This document shows, one piece after another, positions 1 through 4,181 of a stretch of DNA of 5,424 nt. The notes beneath the pieces were generated by a model. It ran no database searches. It was not told where the DNA came from and saw only the letters and a program-made list of their open reading frames with translations. Origin of the DNA: Gemmatimonadales bacterium (GTDB lineage Bacteria; Gemmatimonadota; Gemmatimonadetes; Gemmatimonadales; GWC2-71-9); assembly GCA_025924275.1 (NCBI GenBank), contig JAICEH010000152.1, positions 1 to 5,424 on the forward strand. The letters are read 5' to 3'. The position numbers and the translations under genes are program-made. The first letter of the stretch is position 1. Each line of letters starts with the position of its first letter.

Positions 1-128
1 GCGAGATGGCCGACGCCCTGCTCCTCTCCAGCCAGCGCGTGGTGCCGGCGCGGGCCGCCGAGACCGGCCACGTCTTCCGCCACCCCGACCTGCGCGGGGC
101 GCTCCGCCACCTGCTCGGCCGCAGCTGA
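1..128 (+). CDS. C-terminal end of a TIGR01777-family SDR epimerase (partial)
   Basis: Only the last 41 residues are present, read in the frame starting at base 3 and ending at TGA 126-128. The tail contains EMADALLLSSQRVVPAR, then ETGHVFRHPDL, then ALRHLLGR. This is the pattern of the DUF1731 segment that ends the TIGR01777 (YfcH-like) extended short-chain dehydrogenase/epimerases. In that family a Glu-Met-Ala-x-x-Leu helix, an S-Q-R-V-x-P strand and a G-F-x-F-x-[YH]-P-D-L motif close the protein. The family has an N-terminal NAD(P)-binding Rossmann fold, which would lie before this window, and the true substrate is generally unknown. A GC-rich hairpin starts one base after the stop. The family call rests on the tail alone; the reading frame itself is secure because it shows normal codon use up to the stop. 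Confidence 0.72.
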   Translation, partial: EMADALLLSSQRVVPARAAETGHVFRHPDLRGALRHLLGRS

Positions 129-152
129 GCGCCGGCCGCTTCCGGGCGGCGC
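129..152 (+). terminator. GC-rich hairpin after the epimerase gene, possible terminator
   Basis: GCGCCG (129-134) can pair with CGGCGC (147-152), and CC (136-137) with GG (145-146) inside, around a loop containing CTTC. The hairpin begins directly after the TGA stop. There is no run of T after it, so it is not a classical intrinsic terminator. In such GC-rich DNA, short stems also arise by chance. The right arm runs into the -10-like box at 153-158. Confidence 0.3.
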
Positions 153-158
153 TAACTT
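153..158 (+). promoter_or_regulatory. -10-like box before queC
   Basis: TAACTT within GCTAACTTG is one of very few AT-containing stretches here and sits just upstream of the queC reading frame. It resembles the GCTTACCTT found the same way before queE (shared pattern GCTnAC). I see no convincing -35. The spacing to the in-frame CTG at 165 is six bases, which would put a transcription start at or near that codon. Confidence 0.35.
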
Positions 159-188
159 GCCTGACTGTCGCCCGCTCCCCGCCCTGCC

Positions 189-872
189 GTGGTCCTCGTC
201 TCCGGCGGCATGGACTCCGCCACCGTCCTGGCCCTGGCCCGGGCCACGGGCTTCGCCGCCCACGCGCTCAGCTTCCGGTACGGCCAGCGGCACGCCGTCG
301 AGCTCGAGGCCGCGAGCCAGGTGGCCCGCGCACTGGGTGCGGCCACCCACCGGGTCGAGGACGTGGACCTCCGGAGCCTTGGCGGGTCCGCGCTCACCGC
401 GGACCTCCCGGTGCCCAAGGACCGGAGCGGCGGCGAGATCGGGCACGGCATCCCCCCTACCTATGTGCCGGCACGCAACACCCTGTTCCTGGCGTACGCA
501 CTCGCGTGGGCCGAGGTCATCCCGGCCCGGGACATCTTCCTCGGCGTCAATGCGCTCGACTACAGCGGCTACCCCGACTGCCGGCCCGAGTTCCTCGCGG
601 CCTTTGAGCGCGTGGCCAATCTCGGCACCCGGCTCGGCGTCGAGGAGGGCAGCTTCCGGATTCACGCCCCGCTGCTCCACCTCACCAAGGCCGAGATCAT
701 CACCCGCGGGCGGGACCTCGGCGTCGACTTCGGGCTGACCCGCACCTGCTACGACCCCGACGCGGCCGGTGCCGCCTGCGGCCGCTGCGACGCCTGTGCC
801 CTCCGGCTCCGGGCGTTCGCGCAGCTCGGGCTGACGGATCCGGCGCCGTACCAGCGTCGGGCTGGCGGATAG
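189..872 (+). CDS. queC: 7-cyano-7-deazaguanine synthase QueC
   Basis: QueC uses ATP and ammonia to turn 7-carboxy-7-deazaguanine into preQ0, the precursor of queuosine in tRNA, in the cytoplasm. With the GTG start at 189 the product is 227 residues, close to the usual length. The PP-loop motif SGGMDS is at 5-10. The conserved TYVPARNTLFL is at 91-101 and GVNALDYSGYPDCRPEFL starts at 119. The zinc-binding cysteines are C187, C197, C200 and C203, in TRTCYDPD and CGRCDAC. The start is uncertain. Only four residues precede SGG, whereas QueC proteins usually have about eight. The frame stays open back to a TGA at 162-164, and a CTG at 165 would add LSPAPRPA, completing the first beta strand. No Shine-Dalgarno sequence precedes either codon. 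Its partner queE follows after 78 bases. The function is firm; the first codon is not. Confidence 0.95.
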   Translation: MVLVSGGMDSATVLALARATGFAAHALSFRYGQRHAVELEAASQVARALGAATHRVEDVDLRSLGGSALTADLPVPKDRSGGEIGHGIPPTYVPARNTLFLAYALAWAEVIPARDIFLGVNALDYSGYPDCRPEFLAAFERVANLGTRLGVEEGSFRIHAPLLHLTKAEIITRGRDLGVDFGLTRTCYDPDAAGAACGRCDACALRLRAFAQLGLTDPAPYQRRAGG

Positions 873-894
873 TCGGACAGCCCACTGTCCGACT
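871..894 (+). terminator. Perfect 10-bp inverted repeat after queC
   Basis: AGTCGGACAG (871-880) and CTGTCCGACT (885-894) are exact reverse complements separated by the four bases CCCA. Together they form a strong hairpin that begins within the TAG stop codon of queC. It could end or slow transcription or protect the 3' end of the message. There is no T-run behind it. Instead the right arm is the first unit of a tandem repeat, so it is equally a repeat structure. The role as terminator is inference. Confidence 0.45.
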
Positions 895-933
895 GCCCGA
901 CTGTCCGACTGTCCGACTGTCCGACTGTCCGAC
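887..933 (+). repeat. Tandem octamer repeat GTCCGACT, about six units, between queC and queE
   Basis: The units are 887-894, 895-902 (GCCCGACT, one change), 903-910, 911-918, 919-926 and 927-933 (GTCCGAC, cut at the last base). All lie in the non-coding gap between the queC stop and the queE start and end about five bases before the -10-like box of queE. The array is preceded by one inverted copy at 871-880, which can pair perfectly with four different 10-base windows (885-894, 901-910, 909-918, 917-926). The unit is eight bases, so it is not codon-phased. A short simple repeat like this may gain or lose units by replication slippage. Confidence 0.93.
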
Positions 934-937
934 CCGC

Positions 938-943
938 TTACCT
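938..943 (+). promoter_or_regulatory. -10-like box directly before queE
   Basis: TTACCT within GCTTACCTT lies seven bases before the ATG at 951. The intervening bases are TTCCCCC, with no ribosome-binding site. That distance fits a transcript starting at or next to the A of the ATG. The -35 position would fall inside the octamer repeat, where no good TTGACA-like sequence is seen. The similarity to the box before queC raises confidence slightly. Confidence 0.35.
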
Positions 944-950
944 TTCCCCC

Positions 951-1625
951 ATGTCCTACGCGGTCAAGGAAGCGTTCTACACCCTGCAGGGGGAGGGCGC
1001 CCAGGCGGGGCGACCGGCGGTCTTCTGCCGGTTCGCCGGGTGCAACCTCTGGTCGGGCCGCGAGCCGGACCGCGCCACGGCGGTCTGCACCTTCTGTGAC
1101 ACCGACTTCGTCGGCACCGACGGCCCCGGTGGAGGGAAGTTCGGTACCGCCGCCGAGCTCGCGGGGCACGCCTCGGCCATCTGGGACGGCGGGGATCCCG
1201 CGCGCCGCGCCGAGCGGACGGGCGCCGGTCGGGGCCCTCGGCGAGCGCTGGTCGTCTGCACCGGGGGGGAGCCGCTGCTGCAGCTGGATGGGCCCCTCGT
1301 CGACGCCTTCCACGCCGAGGGCTTCGAGGTCGCCGTGGAGACCAACGGGACCCAGGATCCACCTCCCGGCCTCGACTGGGTGTGCGTCAGCCCGAAGGCC
1401 GAGGCCCCCCTCCGCCTCCGCACCGGTGACGAGCTCAAGCTGGTCTATCCCCAGCCCGAAGCGCCCCCGGCACGGTTCGAGGATCTCGCCTTCCGCCACT
1501 TCTTCCTGCAGCCGATGGACGGACCGGCGCGGGAGGCGAACACCCGTGCCGCCATCGCCTACTGCCTCGCCCATCCGCGCTGGCGGCTGAGCCTGCAGAC
1601 CCACAAGCTCGTCGGCCTGCCCTGA
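951..1625 (+). CDS. queE: 7-carboxy-7-deazaguanine synthase QueE (radical SAM)
   Basis: QueE is a radical SAM enzyme that contracts 6-carboxytetrahydropterin to 7-carboxy-7-deazaguanine, the substrate of QueC. The product is 224 residues. The N-terminus has the family's EAFYTLQGEGAQAGRPAVF (8-26). The 4Fe-4S ligands are C31, C46 and C49, giving CX14CX2C rather than the standard radical SAM CX3CX2C. This spacing is known from the Burkholderia type of QueE. GGEP at 105-108 is the SAM-binding motif, VETNGT is at 129-134, VSPKA is at 146-150, and the C-terminus is SLQTHKLVGLP, ending in proline as in relatives. A segment rich in Gly and Arg at about 80-98 looks like a variable insertion. The ATG is well placed because homologues begin a few residues before the EAFYTLQGEG motif. 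Neighbouring queC supports the call. Confidence 0.95.
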   Translation: MSYAVKEAFYTLQGEGAQAGRPAVFCRFAGCNLWSGREPDRATAVCTFCDTDFVGTDGPGGGKFGTAAELAGHASAIWDGGDPARRAERTGAGRGPRRALVVCTGGEPLLQLDGPLVDAFHAEGFEVAVETNGTQDPPPGLDWVCVSPKAEAPLRLRTGDELKLVYPQPEAPPARFEDLAFRHFFLQPMDGPAREANTRAAIAYCLAHPRWRLSLQTHKLVGLP

Positions 1626-1642
1626 CCCCCACGGACCCGCCC

Positions 1643-2245
1643 ATGGACACCGCCGGGTACAGCGATCGCATCCAGCACGCGCTCGCGTTTGCCGCCAAGC
1701 ACGTTCCCCCGCAGCGGGCCACGGCCCGGGTCGTGCCGAGTGCACCGGCGCTGGTGGGGGCGGGCGTGGCACTGCTGCTCGCGAGCCACGGCGCGGACGA
1801 GGCGACTCTGGTCGCCACCATCCTGCGTCCCTCGGTGCAGGGGCCGTCGGGCCAGCTCGACCGGATCCCGGCCAAGTTCGGACCCGAGGTCGGCGAGCTC
1901 CTGCGGGCGCTCGCGCCCCTTCCCCTCGGCTGGGCCGTCGGGGCCGGGGGGCGGGAGGCGCGCCGGCGGGCGCTGGCGCTGGCGGGGATGGCGGCGGGTC
2001 GTACCCCGCTGGTGATGCTGGGAGAGGCGGTCCACGCCTGCGGCATCTGGGCAGCGACCGCCCGCCGACTGGGCCCGGAATACACCGGGGAGATCCCCCT
2101 CTACCGGGCCGAAGCGCTGGAGTGGTACGTGGGGTTGGCCGGCGCCTTCGAGCACGGTGCGGCGGCGAGCCGCGGCGAGTTGATCCGGGACCTGCGGCAG
2201 CTGGGAGCCGACCTGGTGCGGGTCCTGCCCCGCGCGGAGGGGTGA
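1643..2245 (+). CDS. Degenerate HD-superfamily (RelA/SpoT hydrolase-like) protein, probably inactive
   Basis: The 200-residue product follows the layout of the small HD hydrolases related to the (p)ppGpp-hydrolase half of SpoT. It opens with YSDRIQHALAFAAKH (6-20), matching the usual first helix. HGADEATLVATIL (49-61) matches the helix that leads into the catalytic His-Asp. DRIPAKFGPEVGELLRAL (73-90) matches the helix usually read as I-x-x-x-F-G-x-E-V. LVMLGEAVHA (123-132) stands where L-x-K-x-A-D-x-L-H-N is usual, and EALEWYVGLAGAFE matches the final helix. The metal-binding residues are missing. The HD pair reads R62-P63, no histidine occurs from 21 to 48 where the first ligand belongs, and the late Asp is E128. 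A metal-dependent hydrolase activity is therefore unlikely. A binding or regulatory role is possible but is inference. It starts 17 bases after queE and ends 42 bases before the diguanylate cyclase. The coding frame is secure; the family call is by pattern only. Confidence 0.75.
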   Translation: MDTAGYSDRIQHALAFAAKHVPPQRATARVVPSAPALVGAGVALLLASHGADEATLVATILRPSVQGPSGQLDRIPAKFGPEVGELLRALAPLPLGWAVGAGGREARRRALALAGMAAGRTPLVMLGEAVHACGIWAATARRLGPEYTGEIPLYRAEALEWYVGLAGAFEHGAAASRGELIRDLRQLGADLVRVLPRAEG

Positions 2246-2276
2246 GCCGGGCCTGTTCGGCGCCGGAAGCCCTTGG

Positions 2277-2282
2277 TAATAT
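2277..2282 (+). promoter_or_regulatory. -10-like TAATAT just before the diguanylate cyclase start
   Basis: TAATAT stands out as AT-only sequence in this GC-rich window and lies five bases before the ATG at 2288. Upstream, CTGTTC (2253-2258) is a weak -35 candidate with an 18-base spacer. If it is used, the message would be leaderless or nearly so, starting a separate transcription unit for the signalling genes. Confidence 0.45.
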
Positions 2283-2287
2283 TCAGG

Positions 2288-3634
2288 ATGACCCTCCTCC
2301 CCTCGGGTCCGGCAATCTCGTCCCTGCCCAGTGCCTTCGCCGCGGCCTGCCGGCTGTCGCGCACCGAGGCCGAGCTCTTCGAGCGTTGCCGGGACGCGCT
2401 CGTCCGTCGCTTCGGGACCCAGCGGATCTGGCTCCGGATCTCCGGCCCATCAGTGCAGCTTCCCCGGGTCGGGGCCGCGGAGGGCTTCGACCAGGCCGAG
2501 GAGGTGGCCCGGCTCGCGAGCGGCGAGACCGAGGTGGCCATCCTGGCCGAGCCGGGGATCGCCCCGGAGCTCCGCCGGGTGGCGCTGCCCCTCGCGCTGG
2601 GTCTCTCGGTCGTCCTCGAGCTGCGGAGCATCCTGCTGGAGCGGCAGGGTGCCCTCGACGATGCCGCCTTCCAGCTTCGCGCGCTCCGGCAGGTGGCCCG
2701 GCTGCTCTCCTCGGTGCATTCATCCGAGGAGACCGAGCAGCTGATTCTCGACTTCATGGCGGAGGTCTTCTTCGCCTGGTGGGCCGCGCTCTACCGGGGG
2801 GTGAGCGGCGAGGGGGAGTACCGCGCCAAGGTGTACCGGGCGCTCCGCGACCGGGGCACGCCCGCGCCGATCCCGCAGGCGGGGCTCGACGCCGCGCTCC
2901 CGCCCGGCAGCGCGGTGAGCTCCTGCGAGGACGTGGCCATCGCGGCGCTGGTGCCGGAGGGCACCGAGCTCCTGGTGCCGATCGATGCCGGGGCGGAGCG
3001 GATGGCGCTGATGGTGCTGGGGCCCCGGATCAGCGGCAAGGCCTACGGCCGCGCGGAGCAGGAGCTCGCGGGCACCCTCTCCTTCGCGGCCGCGATCGCG
3101 CTCAAGAACTCCGAGCTGGTCGAGCAGCTCCACAGCGCCGCCACGACGGACCAGCTGACCGGCCTGCTCAACCGGCGGGCGATCGAGGACCGGCTGCAGG
3201 CCGAGCTCTCCCGTGCCACGCGGCACCAGCTCAAGACCACCATCATCCTGATCGACCTCGACCGGTTCAAGGACATCAACGACACGCTCGGGCACGCGGC
3301 CGGCGACCGGACCCTGGTGGAGATCGCCGGCCTCCTGCGGCAGCAGTGCCGCTCCCTCGACGTGATCGGCCGGCTGGGCGGGGATGAGTTCCTGGTCATC
3401 CTTCCCTGGACCAGCAGCGAGGAGGCGATGATCTTCGTCCAGCGCCTGCAGCGCGCGATGAGCGAGCGCGCCGCGCAGCTCCGCGAGCCCGGCCTGCAGA
3501 CGCTGAGCCTCGGGATCGCCGAGGCGCCGCGCCACGGCCGCACCGTGTCCAGCCTGCTCGCGGCGGCGGACACCGCCCTCTACAAGGCCAAGCGGGGGGG
3601 ACGCAACGCCGCCGAGGTGGCCGAACCGGCCTGA
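2288..3634 (+). CDS. GAF-GAF-GGDEF diguanylate cyclase
   Basis: This protein should make cyclic di-GMP from two GTP. I use ATG 2288 (448 residues). A TTG at 2273 is in frame but would place the -10-like box inside the gene. Residues about 15-118 look like a divergent GAF domain and about 130-275 like a second, more typical one, starting with the helix RALRQVARLLSSVHSSEETE. No membrane segment is seen, so it is likely cytosolic. The catalytic domain begins at TTDQLTGLLNRRA (286-298). IDLDRFKDIND (322-332) carries the metal-binding D323 and N331. GHAAGD follows at 335-340, and the active-site motif is an intact GGDEF at 364-368. RSLD at 355-358, five residues before GGDEF, is the product-inhibition I-site, so feedback by c-di-GMP is expected. 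The domain runs to the C-terminus, where AADTALYKAKRGGRN is typical, and no EAL domain follows. The CGNR gene starts four bases after the stop. Confidence 0.95.
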   Translation: MTLLPSGPAISSLPSAFAAACRLSRTEAELFERCRDALVRRFGTQRIWLRISGPSVQLPRVGAAEGFDQAEEVARLASGETEVAILAEPGIAPELRRVALPLALGLSVVLELRSILLERQGALDDAAFQLRALRQVARLLSSVHSSEETEQLILDFMAEVFFAWWAALYRGVSGEGEYRAKVYRALRDRGTPAPIPQAGLDAALPPGSAVSSCEDVAIAALVPEGTELLVPIDAGAERMALMVLGPRISGKAYGRAEQELAGTLSFAAAIALKNSELVEQLHSAATTDQLTGLLNRRAIEDRLQAELSRATRHQLKTTIILIDLDRFKDINDTLGHAAGDRTLVEIAGLLRQQCRSLDVIGRLGGDEFLVILPWTSSEEAMIFVQRLQRAMSERAAQLREPGLQTLSLGIAEAPRHGRTVSSLLAAADTALYKAKRGGRNAAEVAEPA

Positions 3635-3638
3635 CCCG

Positions 3639-4181
3639 ATGCCCGACCCGGAGTTCATCCTCCTCGGCGACGCCCTCTGGCTGGACTTCGTCAACACGGC
3701 CCGCAGCCGGACCCACGATCGCGTGGACCGGTTCCACGCGCCCGCCGACTATCATCGCTGGACCAAGGCCGAGAAGCTCGCCTCCGACGCTGACGCCATC
3801 GCATTCGAGGACGTGCTCGAGGCGCGCGAGCGGCTGACGGCGCTCGCCACTTCCCTGGCCACGGGCCGGCGGCCGCCGTCGGCCAGCGTGGATGCCCTCA
3901 ACCACGCCCTCGGGGGGATGCCCGGCCGGGCCCAGATCACGCGGAGCGGTGGGCGGTGGTCGATGCGCCTCGCGCCCCAGGACGCGCTCCGGGCGCTCGA
4001 GGCGGTGGCGTGGTCGGCGGCCGTGACGCTCACCGACCCGGCCGCCGCCGTGCGGCAGTGTGCCGGCGCTACCTGTGACCTCTTCTTCCTCGACCGGACC
4101 CCCGGCCACACCCGCCGCTTCTGCAGCGCCTCCACCTGCGGCCAGGCGGCCCGGGTCGAGCGCCGGCGGCGGCCCCGGTGA
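3639..4181 (+). CDS. ABATE-domain CGNR-type zinc-finger protein with altered signature (CGQA)
   Basis: The product is 180 residues. The N-terminus, FILLGDALWLDFVNTARSR (6-24), matches the start of the ABATE domain (PF07336), where G-x-x-x-L-D-F-x-N-T is typical. The C-terminus is a zf-CGNR finger with ligands C141, C146, C162 and C167 in CX4C-X15-CX4C. It has the usual LFFLDRTPGHTRRFC between the pairs, followed by a basic tail (RVERRRRPR). Proteins of this family are predicted transcription regulators, and the finger probably binds DNA. The signature CGNR here reads CGQA (167-170), which keeps all four cysteines but replaces the Asn and Arg, so zinc binding should survive while contacts may differ. 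The gene follows the cyclase by four bases and overlaps the kinase start by four, so it is probably co-transcribed with both. What it regulates cannot be read from the sequence. Confidence 0.85.
   Translation: MPDPEFILLGDALWLDFVNTARSRTHDRVDRFHAPADYHRWTKAEKLASDADAIAFEDVLEARERLTALATSLATGRRPPSASVDALNHALGGMPGRAQITRSGGRWSMRLAPQDALRALEAVAWSAAVTLTDPAAAVRQCAGATCDLFFLDRTPGHTRRFCSASTCGQAARVERRRRPR

Noticed and set aside
871..933. CRISPR-like array between queC and queE
   Set aside because: The units are eight bases and directly abutting, with no spacers, so it is a simple tandem repeat.
2249..2272. Possible stem GGGC/GCCC with an imperfect palindrome TTCGGCGCCGGAA before the cyclase
   Set aside because: Only four paired bases at the ends and mismatches in the palindrome. 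This is expected by chance at such GC content, so it is not listed as an operator or terminator.
2273..2287. TTG at 2273 as the cyclase start
   Set aside because: It would add only five residues, and the codons overlap the TAATAT box. ATG 2288 is the simpler start.
2122..3387. Open + strand frame of 421 codons overlapping the HD-like and cyclase genes
   Set aside because: Its translation is Gly/Ala/Arg/Pro-rich and lacks motifs. The other frame holds an unmistakable GGDEF protein, so this is a shadow.
2720..3697. Open - strand frame of 325 codons opposite the cyclase
   Set aside because: Antisense of a certain coding region, low complexity and no family pattern.
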